Assembly (NCBI GenBank): GCA_021845645.1
Contig: JAJZVM010000124.1
Span: 1-12,023 of the forward strand
Direction of reading: 5' to 3'
Source of the DNA: Bacillota bacterium
Lineage (GTDB): Bacteria > Bacillota_E > JAJZYS01 > JAJYTV01
DNA length: 12,023 bases
The position numbers were made by a program, and so were the translations under genes. Positions 1-7,121 of this stretch are shown here, one piece after another; the stretch's first letter is position 1; each line of letters begins with the position of its first letter. The notes beneath the pieces were generated by a model that saw nothing but the letters and a program-made list of their open reading frames with translations, ran no database searches and was not told the DNA's origin.

Positions 1-212
1 TCGAGCTCCTTCAAGGTCGCGACGATCGCGTCGAACGCCTGCCACGAACGCGCCGCGCGCCCCCGCCCGCCGTACACGATCAGCTCGTCCGGCTTCTCGC
101 CCACCCGTCGGTCCAGGTTGTTCATCAGCATCCGCATCGCCGCTTCCTGCGGCCAGCCCTTGCATGTCCGCTCGGCCCCCGTCGGTGCCTGGATCTGCCT
201 TGCCTCGGACAA
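1..212 (-). CDS. hutU: Urocanate hydratase (urocanase), N-terminal part, runs off the window
   Basis: The second enzyme of histidine degradation, a cytoplasmic NAD-dependent enzyme that converts urocanate to imidazolonepropionate. The visible 70 residues carry the conserved urocanase N-terminus: a start resembling [19 protein letters not shown], then MRMLMNNLD, then [21 protein letters not shown]. The family usually has about 550 residues, so only the first eighth is here. The start chosen is TTG at 212-210, because AGGGAGG at 228-222 sits nine bases before it and no in-frame ATG lies between the upstream stop and the conserved block. The gene starts 18 bases after the IclR-type regulator stops, on the same strand, so the two are probably cotranscribed. 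The identification is firm; the TTG start is inferred from the ribosome binding site. Confidence 0.93.
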   Translation of the reverse strand, partial: MSEARQIQAPTGAERTCKGWPQEAAMRMLMNNLDRRVGEKPDELIVYGGRGRAARSWQAFDAIVATLKEL

Positions 213-221
213 GATCGACAG

Positions 222-228
222 CCTCCCT
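222..228 (-). promoter_or_regulatory. Ribosome binding site fixing the TTG start of hutU
   Basis: The minus strand reads AGGGAGG here, nine bases before TTG at 212-210. It lies in the short gap after the regulator stop codon (231-233) and decides the start of hutU, which has no ATG or GTG in a suitable place. Confidence 0.75.
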
Positions 229-230
229 GA

Positions 231-1019
231 CTAGATGTTCCCGAACCCCGACATTTCCTCGAGCCGGCCGAGGATGCCCTCGATGCGCGCCGCGCTCGCC
301 TGCAGCAGCGGCAGCACCTTGGAAACCTTGTCCTCCGTGAAGCGGAACGCGGGTCCGGTGACGGAGAGGGCCGCGCGCGCGAACCCGCGTCCGTCCGGCC
401 TGAGCGGCACCGCGAGTGCCCGCACGTCCACGTCCATCTCGCCGAGCGAGTGCGCGTAGCCCTGCCTGCGCACATCGGCGAGGTTCGCGCGCAAGGCGCC
501 CGGGTCCGAGATCGTGACCTCGGTGTACGGCGTCAGTCCCGCGGCGATCACCGCCTCCAGCACGTCGTCCGGCAGGAAGGCCAGGAGGGCGCGCACCGTC
601 GCGCCGGCGTAGAGCGGCTCCATGCGGCCCTTGGCGAACGAGAGGCGAACGGGTTCCTGGCTCTCGACGCGCTCGACGCAGATGCCGAAGATGCCCGCAG
701 GCGCCACGAGCAGGACCGTCTCGGAGGTCAGACGGCTCAGCTCGCGCATGACGGGGCGCGCGAGGTCAGGAAGCGGATCGCGCAGCTGCAGCCGGCGCGC
801 CAGGGCCTCCACCCGCTCGCCGAGACGGACGGTCCCGCCGCCAGCGCTTTCGAGGTAGCCTGCGTCGCGCAGCCCCTGGATGTAGCGGTAGGCCGTCGAG
901 GCTGGCAGCCCGGCTGCCCTTGCCAAGTCGGCGACGGCGAGCTCGGTCTCGTCTGCCGTCGCGAAGACGGCCAGGAGACGCAGCCCACGCTCGAGGCTCG
1001 AACCGCTGCGACGCGCCAA
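231..1019 (-). CDS. IclR-family transcriptional regulator, probably of the histidine utilization operon
   Basis: A DNA-binding regulator of 262 residues, the usual IclR length. The N-terminal winged helix-turn-helix spans about residues 8-60 (SLERGLRLLAVFA, then LARAAGLPASTAYRYIQGLR, then GYLE). The effector domain follows, with family blocks at SETVLLVAPAGIFGICVERVE, PLYAGATVRALLAFLP, RQGYAHSLGEMDVDVRALAVP and FARAALSVTGPAFRF. The start chosen is TTG at 1019-1017, with AAGGGGG nine bases upstream. A longer frame exists back to 1160 but would run through the operator-like repeats and adds sequence foreign to the family. Its stop is 18 bases before hutU, which suggests that it regulates hut genes, perhaps in response to urocanate or a later intermediate. 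The effector is not visible from the sequence. The repeats at 1038-1073 suggest autoregulation. Confidence 0.9.
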   Translation of the reverse strand: MARRSGSSLERGLRLLAVFATADETELAVADLARAAGLPASTAYRYIQGLRDAGYLESAGGGTVRLGERVEALARRLQLRDPLPDLARPVMRELSRLTSETVLLVAPAGIFGICVERVESQEPVRLSFAKGRMEPLYAGATVRALLAFLPDDVLEAVIAAGLTPYTEVTISDPGALRANLADVRRQGYAHSLGEMDVDVRALAVPLRPDGRGFARAALSVTGPAFRFTEDKVSKVLPLLQASAARIEGILGRLEEMSGFGNI

Positions 1020-1037
1020 CCGCGATGGCCCCCTTTG

Positions 1038-1073
1038 GCATTCTCGTAGAATGAGAACTTTCTCGTAGAATGC
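1038..1073. promoter_or_regulatory. Candidate operator upstream of the IclR-hutU operon
   Basis: Two copies of TTCTCGTAGAATG lie at 1041-1053 and 1060-1072, 19 bases apart. Each contains a small inverted repeat, TTCT-CGT-AGAA, and the first extends to ATTCT-CGT-AGAAT. The whole block begins with GCATTCT and ends with AGAATGC, giving an outer inverted repeat too. It ends about 20 bases before the regulator start, so it would overlap the promoter or the 5' leader. The placement and doubled dyad fit an IclR-type operator; binding is inferred. Confidence 0.6.
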
Positions 1074-1315
1074 TGCTGAGCAATTCGCGCGACATAGGTC
1101 GCTTCCTGCTGTGTCCCCCAAGGGGCACATGGTCCGAATGTCGCGAGTTGGCGGTCTCAAGGCCTAGGTCGGTGGTGGTCCTTTGGCGGACGAACGTACG
1201 GCGGCGGCGGCGACCGCCCTGTCCTAGGACCCGAGGCCTACAACCGCGGCCCGACGCGCGGGCCGCGCCGAGCCGGTACGCTCCCCTTGAACGCTGTTGC
1301 AGGGGAGGGCCTCAC
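1074..1315. other. Divergent intergenic region between the IclR regulator and the dehydrogenase
   Basis: No credible gene is seen here. The stretch must hold the rightward promoter for the operon that begins at 1316, but I see no clear -35/-10 pair. A 10-bp perfect palindrome GTCCTAGGAC lies at 1221-1230, and a second CCTAGG occurs near 1161-1166. The only obvious translational signal is AGGGGAGGG at 1301-1309, six bases before the ATG at 1316. Confidence 0.45.
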
Positions 1316-2080
1316 ATGACGACATCTGCCGAGTGGCGCGGGCAGCCGCCCGTTCTGCTCGTCACGGGCGCTTCGAAGGGACTCGGTCTTGCGGTGAGCC
1401 GCGCCTGGGCGGCGCAGGGCATGCCTCTGGCGATCGCGGCGCGCGGCGCGGGCCGCCTTGAGGACGTGCGCCGGGAGCTCGCGGCGATGGGCGCAAAGGT
1501 GCTGGCCATCGCCGGGGACGTCGGCGAGGCCGGCTTTGCCGAATATCTCGTTGCGGAGACGATGCGCTCCCTCGGCCCCGTGAGCCACCTCGTCACCTGC
1601 GCGTCGTCGCTCGGCCCCCTGCCGCTCGGTCCCCTCGCGGATATCAGCGACACCGGCTGGGACGAGGTCGTGCGCACCAATGTACTCGGCACCGTGCGGC
1701 TTTGGCGCCAGGTGCTGCCGGCCATGGAGGGGGACCCAGGCGGCGGACGCATCGTCCACCTCTCCTCGGACGCGGCCGTCGAGGCGTACCCGCACTGGGG
1801 AGCGTACGGCGCAACCAAGGCGGCGGTGGACCACCTCGTGCGCATCCTGGCGGCAGAGCTTCTGGCGCACGCCCACGCGGGAGTCCTGGTCTACGCGCTC
1901 GATCCCGGCGATATGGACACCGACATGCATCGCATGGCCGTCCCGGACGAGGACCCGGCCGGCCTCGCGCGTCCCGGGGAGGTCGCACCGGCCGTCATGG
2001 AGCTCCTGCTCCGCATGCCGGCGCTCCCGTCGGGCCGCTACCGCGCGACCGAGATCGCCGTGGCCGGAGGCGCGCGATGA
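1316..2080 (+). CDS. Short-chain dehydrogenase/reductase (SDR)
   Basis: A predicted NAD(P)-dependent oxidoreductase of 254 residues, classical SDR size. The cofactor glycine motif TGASKGLG is at residues 17-24, followed by GDV at 66-68. Strand 4 reads TCASSLG near residue 94 where most members have NNAG. The catalytic set is Asn122 (RTNVLGT), Ser150/151 (HLSSDA), Tyr164 and Lys168 (YGATK). AARG near residue 42-44 after the second strand would favour NADP, but this is a weak guess. The start is ATG 1316 with AGGGGAGGG six bases upstream. Its stop overlaps the start of the QueA-like gene (ATGA at 2077-2080), so the two are translationally coupled and probably act together. The substrate is unknown. 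Confidence 0.9.
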   Translation: MTTSAEWRGQPPVLLVTGASKGLGLAVSRAWAAQGMPLAIAARGAGRLEDVRRELAAMGAKVLAIAGDVGEAGFAEYLVAETMRSLGPVSHLVTCASSLGPLPLGPLADISDTGWDEVVRTNVLGTVRLWRQVLPAMEGDPGGGRIVHLSSDAAVEAYPHWGAYGATKAAVDHLVRILAAELLAHAHAGVLVYALDPGDMDTDMHRMAVPDEDPAGLARPGEVAPAVMELLLRMPALPSGRYRATEIAVAGGAR

Positions 2081-3183
2081 ACGCCGCCGTCCGGGCATGG
2101 ACGCCCGAACCGGACCTCGAACTGGGCATTGCCGAGGAGCGCCTGCTCCCCGCAAGTGCACCCGCCGAAGTGCGCGGCGACGGGCGGGACGACGTACGTC
2201 TGCTGCTCCAGGAACGCGGCGGCGGGGGCTTTGCGCACCGCCACTTCCGCGACCTCCCAGAGATCCTGGCGCCAGGTGATCTGCTCGTCGTCAACCGCTC
2301 GGCGACCGTGCCCGCATCCCTGCCCGCGCAGGACGATGCGGGACGGTTCATGCGCCTGCATGTCGCGCAGCGGCTCGGGCCCGGCATCTACCGCGTCGAG
2401 GGCCGCAGTGCGGACGGGCTCCGGCCGGCAGCGCGGGTACCCGCGGCGGGAGAGCGGCTGGCCGTCGTGGACGGCAGAGGCGGGCGCCTCGACCTCAAGG
2501 TCCTGGATCGCGCCAGCTCCATGTCGCGTCAGGTGGTGGTGGCCACCCAAGGACGTCGGAGCCTCGGCCCATGGCAGATGGAGATCGGTCAGCCGATTCG
2601 TTACGCCTACGTGCCGCGCCGTTGGTCGATCGAGTTCTACCAGACCGTCTTCGCCGGGCCGCCCGGGTCGGCGGAGATGCCTTCGGCGGCCAGGCCGTTC
2701 ACCACAGGGACGCTTGCGGCGCTCCGCCGGCGCGGGGTGCGGATCGCCTTCCTGACCCTGCACTGCGGTCTGTCGAGCGAGGAGGTCGAAGGAAGCCTCG
2801 CCGAGCACTACCTGCCGCCGGAGCCATACCGGCTGCCTGCCGGGACGGTGCGGGACATCATGCGCGCGAGAGCCCGCGGCGGTCGGGTCATCGCCGTCGG
2901 GACGACGGTTGTGCGCGCGCTCGTCAGCGCCTCGCGCGAGGGCCGGCTCGCGGCCGGTCACGGTCTCGCGGATGCCGTGGTGCGGCCCGGAGTGGACGTG
3001 CAGATGATCGACGGCCTGCTCACAGGCCTGCACGCGCCGCGCAGCTCGCACCTGGCCCTCCTCGAGACCTTCGCGCCGCCGGAGCACCTGCGGGGCGCGT
3101 ACGAGGCGGCCCTGGCGCAAGGCTATCTCTGGCACGAGTTCGGCGACGTGCACCTCATCCTGCCCGGCGTCCAGACGGCCTGA
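2077..3183 (+). CDS. QueA-like paralog of S-adenosylmethionine:tRNA ribosyltransferase-isomerase
   Basis: A protein of 368 residues of the QueA fold. True QueA transfers and isomerizes the ribosyl of S-adenosylmethionine onto preQ1-modified tRNA. Family landmarks are visible: GDLLVVNRSATVPASL near residue 68, YQTVFAGPPGS near 188, PFTTGTLAALRRRGVRIAFLTLHCGL near 208-233, and a C-terminal block GRVIAVGTTVVRAL, DGLLTGLHAPRSSHLALLETF, GYLWHEFGDVHLIL. Several canonical positions differ: NDTRVxPARL reads NRSATVPASL, and the MHxExY segment reads HYLPPEPY. No other queuosine gene is in the window. This looks like the paralogous group also found in Gram-positive bacteria, whose substrate is unsettled, rather than bona fide QueA. 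The start ATG 2077 has GGAGG six bases upstream and overlaps the SDR stop. Confidence 0.82.
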   Translation: MNAAVRAWTPEPDLELGIAEERLLPASAPAEVRGDGRDDVRLLLQERGGGGFAHRHFRDLPEILAPGDLLVVNRSATVPASLPAQDDAGRFMRLHVAQRLGPGIYRVEGRSADGLRPAARVPAAGERLAVVDGRGGRLDLKVLDRASSMSRQVVVATQGRRSLGPWQMEIGQPIRYAYVPRRWSIEFYQTVFAGPPGSAEMPSAARPFTTGTLAALRRRGVRIAFLTLHCGLSSEEVEGSLAEHYLPPEPYRLPAGTVRDIMRARARGGRVIAVGTTVVRALVSASREGRLAAGHGLADAVVRPGVDVQMIDGLLTGLHAPRSSHLALLETFAPPEHLRGAYEAALAQGYLWHEFGDVHLILPGVQTA

Positions 3184-3215
3184 TGCGGTACTCTGGAAGC
3201 GGGAGGTGACGGTGG

Positions 3216-4742
3216 GTGGGCACGACGCCCCTCGGGCGCAGCGAGGCCCTTCGGCGTGTGGCGGAAGCCCTCAATGAGACGCTCGACGCCGACGCGGCCA
3301 TCGCCGCCCTGCTGCCGGAGCTCGAGGGGGTGCTCGGCCTGCGCACGGCCTGGGCCTTCCGTTACCGCCCCGAGCGCGGCGACTTCGTCAAGATCGCCGC
3401 CACGGGTCTGCCTCCAGCCCTCGCCGCCGATCACCAGCGGGCGCTCGAGGCGGCGGGCTGCGAGTGCCAGCGCCGCTTCCATGCCGGCCAGCTTACCGGG
3501 GCCGTGAACATGGTGACGTGCTCGCGCCTGCGTGACGCCATGGGCGACAAGGAGGGCCTCGTGCTGCACGCAAGCGTGCCCTTGCGGCGCGGCGACCACA
3601 CCCTCGGCATCCTCAACGTGGCAGCGCCGGGCCAGGCCCACTTCGACCAGGAATCGCTGGCGCTCCTGTCCGCTGTCGGCAACCAGTTCGCGGTTGCGCT
3701 CGGCCGCGCAGAGTCCCAGGCGGCAGCGGAGCGGCGCGCCGGCCAGCTCGCAGCCCTCGCGGACGTGGCGACGGCGCTGGCGGCCGAGGGCGATCCACCG
3801 ACCATCCTGCGTCTGGCGGTCTCGCTAGGGGTCTCGCGGCTCGGCATCCCGTGCCTCGCGGTCCTGCGCGAACCCGGCGGCGAGGTTCTGGCCAGAGATG
3901 CGCGCAGCCCGGCGGCAAGGCCGTCCCCGCGCACGGCGGACGGCCTTGCAGGCCTGTTGCCGGGCAGCCGTGCCGCCGTGCGGCACGCGGTTTCTGAGCA
4001 GGAAGACCTCCTTGCGGGGACGCCGGAGCCGCGCTTCGATCCCGCGGATCTTGCGGTCTTCGAAGCGTTCGCGGCCCTGCTGCGCAGCGTGCTCGCCGCG
4101 GCGCGCCGGCAGGAGGACCTGCGCCGGGCCGCGGTCGTCGACGAGAGGCAGCGCATCGCCGCGGACCTGCACGACGCCGTGAGCCAGCGGCTGTTCGCGG
4201 CCATCCTCGGCCTGCGCACGGCACGGCTCGCCGCGGGGAAGAGTCCCGACGCGTCGCTGCGCCAGCTCGAGACGGCCGAAGAGCAACTGCGCACGGCGCA
4301 GGCCGAACTGCGCACCCTGGCGCACACCCTTCTCTGGCAGGCCCCGCGGGATTTGGGCGCCGCCCTGCGCGATCTCGTCCACGCGTTCTCCGTCGGCGGC
4401 GGGCCGAAGCTGACCGCGCGCATCGGCTCCGTGCCCGAGCTCTCGCCCCAGGCCGCGCAGGCAGTGCTGCGCATTGCCCAGGAGGCCCTGCACAACGCCG
4501 TCCGGCATGCCGGCGCCGCGCATATCCGCCTGAGCTTCGTCCTCCGCCGCGGCGAGGTCGTGCTCAGGGTGCAGGACGACGGGTGCGGCCTTCCCGCGCA
4601 TGTGCGGCGCGGCGCGGGCTTCGGCTCGATGCAGGCGAGGGCGGACGCGGCCGGCGGACGCCTCACGATCCATGGCGCGGCCGCACAGGGCGTGCTCGTG
4701 GAACTGCGGCTCGCCCTGGCGCAAGGAGGGAGCGGAACGTGA
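3216..4742 (+). CDS. GAF-domain sensor histidine kinase (HisKA_3 / NarL-type system)
   Basis: A predicted cytoplasmic sensor kinase of 508 residues with no membrane segment or signal peptide. An N-terminal GAF domain covers about residues 10-165 and carries Cys82, Cys84 and Cys102 (GCECQRRFHAG, then MVTCSRL). A second, more divergent sensor-like region spans about 175-295. The dimerization/phosphoacceptor box ERQRIAADLHDAVSQ holds His319. The ATPase domain has the N-box EALHNAVRHA (Asn427), DDGCGLP at 454-460 and a short G-box, GFGSMQARA. This is the HPK7 layout that pairs with LuxR-type regulators. The start is GTG 3216, since TGA at 3207-3209 closes the frame upstream and GGAGGTGA lies six bases before it. 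Its stop overlaps the start of the response regulator by GTGA. Confidence 0.92.
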   Translation: MGTTPLGRSEALRRVAEALNETLDADAAIAALLPELEGVLGLRTAWAFRYRPERGDFVKIAATGLPPALAADHQRALEAAGCECQRRFHAGQLTGAVNMVTCSRLRDAMGDKEGLVLHASVPLRRGDHTLGILNVAAPGQAHFDQESLALLSAVGNQFAVALGRAESQAAAERRAGQLAALADVATALAAEGDPPTILRLAVSLGVSRLGIPCLAVLREPGGEVLARDARSPAARPSPRTADGLAGLLPGSRAAVRHAVSEQEDLLAGTPEPRFDPADLAVFEAFAALLRSVLAAARRQEDLRRAAVVDERQRIAADLHDAVSQRLFAAILGLRTARLAAGKSPDASLRQLETAEEQLRTAQAELRTLAHTLLWQAPRDLGAALRDLVHAFSVGGGPKLTARIGSVPELSPQAAQAVLRIAQEALHNAVRHAGAAHIRLSFVLRRGEVVLRVQDDGCGLPAHVRRGAGFGSMQARADAAGGRLTIHGAAAQGVLVELRLALAQGGSGT

Positions 4743-5431
4743 CAGGCGAGGTGGTCACGGTGATGATCGTCGACGACCATCCCATGGTGCGCCAGGGGCT
4801 CGCCGCCTTTCTCGGGCTGGCGGAGGACCTCCGCCTGGTCGGCGAGGCGGGCGATCTCGCAGGCGCAGCCGAGGCCGTCCGCCGGCTGGAGCCCGACATC
4901 GTGCTGCTCGACCTCGTGCTGCCCGGCGCCAGAGGCGCCGACGCCGTGGCGGCGATCCGCGCGGCGTCGGCCCGCGCGCGGATCCTGGTGCTCACGTCCT
5001 TCGCGGAACCGGAACGCGTGATGGCGGCGCTCTCGGCCGGCGCCGACGGCTACCTTTCCAAGACCGTGGCGCCGGAGGATCTCCTGACGGCAGTGCGCCA
5101 GGTGGCCAGGGGGCGTTCGGTGCTGGACGAGGGCGCTCTCCTGGCGGCATCGCGACGCAGCGCCGCCAGGTTGCCCACGGGCGAGCGCCTGACCGGCCGC
5201 GAGATGGAAGTCCTGGGGCTGATGTCCGAGGGCTTGGCCAACCGCGAGATCGCCCTGCAGCTCGGCATCGCGGAGAAGACGGTCAAGGTGCACGCCGGCC
5301 GCATCTACGCGAAGCTCGGCGCGCAGAGCAGGGCGCAGGCGCTTGTCCTGGCCGCCCGTCTCGGGCTCGTATCCCTCGCGCCGCAGGAGACGGGATGGCC
5401 GGGCCTGGGAGACGGCGGACAGCCGACCTAG
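4739..5431 (+). CDS. LuxR/NarL-type response regulator
   Basis: The partner of the upstream kinase, 230 residues. The receiver domain is at about residues 7-125, with acidic pocket Asp12/Asp13 (IVDDHP), phosphoacceptor Asp58 (VLLDLVLP), Thr86 and Lys108 (GYLSKTV). The LuxR-type helix-turn-helix is at about 150-210: [16 protein letters not shown], then [20 protein letters not shown], then [11 protein letters not shown]. It probably binds DNA as a dimer once phosphorylated; the target genes are not evident. The start is GTG 4739, eight bases after AAGGAGGG and overlapping the kinase stop. A methionine eight codons in (MIVDDHP) is possible but lacks a good binding site. The gene ends tail to tail with arsC, sharing a CTAG. 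Confidence 0.93.
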   Translation: MTGEVVTVMIVDDHPMVRQGLAAFLGLAEDLRLVGEAGDLAGAAEAVRRLEPDIVLLDLVLPGARGADAVAAIRAASARARILVLTSFAEPERVMAALSAGADGYLSKTVAPEDLLTAVRQVARGRSVLDEGALLAASRRSAARLPTGERLTGREMEVLGLMSEGLANREIALQLGIAEKTVKVHAGRIYAKLGAQSRAQALVLAARLGLVSLAPQETGWPGLGDGGQPT

Positions 5432-5841
5432 AGATCCCGGGCCAAGGCTTCGAGCTCGCCGCGGATCAGGTCGCGCACGCGCCTGAAGACCACGAGCCGC
5501 TCCTCCTCCGGCCCCAAAGCCTTCGCCGGGTCCGGCAGGCCCCAGTGCATGCGCTGCACCTGCGGCGGCGTGACGGGGCAGCGCTCCTCCGCATCGCCGC
5601 AGAGCGTCACCGCGAGACGGGCCTCCCGCAGCCGCTCGGGATCGATCGGCTTGCTGAATTGCTGTGAGATGTCGAGACCGACCTCCGCCATGGCCTTCAC
5701 CGCCAGCGGGTGCAGGGACGAGGGTTCGAGCCCGCCGCTCAGGATCTCGAAGCGATCGCCGAACAGCCGCCGCGCAAAGCCCTCAGCCATCTGGCTGCGC
5801 GCGGAGTTGCCGGTGCAGATGAAGTAGATCAAGGGTTTCAT
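5428..5841 (-). CDS. arsC: Thioredoxin-coupled arsenate reductase
   Basis: A cytoplasmic enzyme of 137 residues with the low-molecular-weight phosphatase fold that reduces arsenate to arsenite, with electrons from thioredoxin. The P-loop CTGNSARS starts at Cys9 (CX5R type). The redox cysteines Cys81 and Cys88 sit in [10 protein letters not shown], the signature of the Bacillus/Staphylococcus pI258 class. HWGLPDP at about residue 100 is also conserved. The start is ATG 5841-5839, preceded on the minus strand by GGAGGG about six bases upstream. An upstream extension to 5955 is open but lacks homology. No arsR, arsB or acr3 adjoins it. The stop shares CTAG (5428-5431) with the convergent response regulator. 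Confidence 0.95.
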   Translation of the reverse strand: MKPLIYFICTGNSARSQMAEGFARRLFGDRFEILSGGLEPSSLHPLAVKAMAEVGLDISQQFSKPIDPERLREARLAVTLCGDAEERCPVTPPQVQRMHWGLPDPAKALGPEEERLVVFRRVRDLIRGELEALARDL

Positions 5842-6080
5842 GCTGTCCCTCCAGTGCACGGACGACCTTCGCCTAGGCACGTCCTGCACCGCAAACGCTA
5901 AACCGGGCGCGGGAACGGGGCAAATGAAGATTGTGTTACGGACGCGCCTGGCCATGCACTGGGGTCCGTTTCGGGGCGGGGCGCAGGCTCACGCACTGCG
6001 GAACGATCTCCTCCATCGCATACGTTCTGTCGGCGGTGCAGGCAGGGAAAGTGGAGGGGTTCTGGCCGAGGCGTGAGCAC
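5842..6080. other. Gene-free stretch upstream of arsC
   Basis: No convincing coding region is seen on either strand. It should hold the arsC promoter (minus strand), but no clear -10/-35 pair was found. The right end grades into the decayed GH18-tail fragment. Confidence 0.4.
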
Positions 6081-6290
6081 GTGGCGGCGCTGCCGGTTTG
6101 GGCCCGTGGGCTGCGCGCCATGACGGGCACCGATCGGCCTTGGCGTCATCGGCTTGCGTCCGTTGCGCTGGTGACGGCTGTGGCTCGCCGCGGAGCAGTG
6201 CGTGCCGGACGTATACGAGCCGCCGACCAGTTGCCGTCCTTCCGCAGGAGCTGGAGATCCTGGAGAATCCGACGAGGTGGCGTTCCGCCG
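6081..6290 (-). pseudogene. Decayed 3' remnant of a second GH18-type gene
   Basis: The minus-strand translation at 6194-6123 reads SAASHSRH, then KPMTPRPIGAR. It aligns without gaps over 24 residues (14 identical) with the C-terminal tail of the neighbouring GH18 gene at 6549-6478 (AAASHTRK, then KPMTHRPIGTR). The DNA also matches, for example the shared CGTCATCGGCTTGC. Upstream, a different frame at about 6265-6227 reads LQDLQLLRKDGNW, resembling WQELLTQNGN in the intact copy, so a frameshift would have broken the gene. I read it as the tail of a tandem paralog left after decay or deletion. The limits are approximate. Confidence 0.5.
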
Positions 6291-6328
6291 AATTGCGGTT
6301 CGCGTGCAGGCCTCGGGTGAAAGCGTCG

Positions 6329-6364
6329 GCACTGCAGGCCGGGGATATCCCCGGCCTGCAGTGC
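6329..6364. terminator. 36-nt perfect palindrome, likely terminator of the GH18 gene
   Basis: Two 18-base arms match perfectly without a spacer, centred on GATATC; the left arm begins GCACTGCAGGCCGGGG. It starts nine bases beyond the GH18 stop codon on the minus strand. The flanking T-run is weak on both sides, so Rho-independent termination is likely from its position but not proven. Confidence 0.6.
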
Positions 6365-6372
6365 TTCCCAAG

Positions 6373-7014
6373 CTACTTCTTCGTGCTGGGGCCCTTGCCG
6401 CGCATCTTGCCCGAGTGGCTGCGGGCGGTCCCTCCGTGCGGCGTCTTGGCGTGCTTCGTGCCGGAGGTCCGGCCCGTTCTCGTGCCGATCGGCCGGTGCG
6501 TCATCGGCTTGCCCGTCATGTGGCCCTTGCGGGTGTGGCTGGCGGCGGCGCCCGAGGTGCTCGTGCTGCCGCTGCCTGTCGCGGCGTTGCCGTTCTGTGT
6601 GAGGAGTTCCTGCCAGTAGGCCTGGTTCTCGTAGCCGACCTTCCAGATCGCGATGCCCGCCAGCTTGTACTGCCGCGCGATCGCGACCTTGTCCGCGAGC
6701 GCCTGACGGCCGCCGTAGTAGATGACGTGCTTCACGCCGTTCTTGGTGTACGTCACCTTGGTCTCCTTGGTCGCGGCGCTGTAGCTCTTCTGGGACTTCG
6801 GCATCGTCGAGGCCTGCGCCTGGCCGACGGTCGTGCCGGTGCCGGTGGAGAGGTTCCAGCTATAGCCGTAGCTGTTGACGCCGAGGATGATCTTGCTTGC
6901 CGGCACCCCGGACTGCAGGGCGTGCTTCACGGCCGAGACGACCCAGTTGTGCGGGGAGACGGGGCCGGGAGAGCTCGTGTTGTCGTGCCGGTCGTACGTC
7001 ATCAGGATAAACTG
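6373..7014 (-). pseudogene. 5'-truncated GH18 glycoside hydrolase (spore cortex-lytic YaaH/CFLE type), cut at the mobile element junction
   Basis: The C-terminal half of a GH18 barrel followed by an unusual tail. From the junction it reads QFILMTYDRH, GPVSP, ASKIILGVNSYGYSWN, then VTYTKNGVKHVIYYGG, AIARQYKLAGIAIWKVGYENQAYW, matching the later strands of the spore peptidoglycan hydrolase group. The LysM domains and the DxxDxDxE catalytic motif expected upstream are absent. After about residue 135 (from the ATG at 7002) comes a Gly/Ser/Thr linker and a very basic, Arg/Lys/His-rich tail ending in STKK. Going upstream, the frame runs into foreign sequence at about 7012-7018 and hits TGA at about 7043-7045. 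An open frame starting at ATG 7002 exists but would begin inside the barrel, so a working enzyme is unlikely. Confidence 0.8.
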
Positions 7015-7033
7015 AAACGTGGGACATACGCTT

Positions 7034-7054
7034 GATGTGACCCTCTGGGGTCAA
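7034..7054. repeat. Inverted repeat just inside the element junction
   Basis: TGACCC-TCTG-GGGTCA (7038-7053) forms a dyad with 6-bp arms and a 4-base centre, and an alternative outer pairing TTGA...TCAA is also possible. It lies some 20-40 bases from the point where GH18 homology ends, so it could be an operator or part of an attachment site. Its role is unknown. Confidence 0.4.
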
Positions 7055-7121
7055 GAATGCGCATAGCCAAGAACTGCAGCAGTGCTTCGGCGCGCGCCCT
7101 TGGCAGGTTGGGAGTGACAAC

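Noticed and set aside
450..1049. Long plus-strand frame opposite the IclR gene
   Set aside because: It is the shadow of a clear IclR-family gene and its translation is low-complexity Arg/Ala-rich with no motifs.
1086..1160. N-terminal extension of the IclR gene to ATG 1160
   Set aside because: It would translate the operator-like repeats and lacks family similarity; TTG 1019 has a well-placed binding site.
1163..1230. Riboswitch or T-box leader before the dehydrogenase
   Set aside because: CCTAGG palindromes and a GGTGG stretch are present, but no conserved T-box or preQ1 elements could be recognised.
3431..5293. 620-residue minus-strand frame opposite the kinase and regulator
   Set aside because: Both plus-strand genes have full domain sets and good starts. 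Long antisense frames are common at this GC content.
6202..7035. 277-residue plus-strand frame over the GH18 gene
   Set aside because: The minus strand carries recognisable GH18 blocks; the plus translation is Arg/Val/Ala-rich without motifs.
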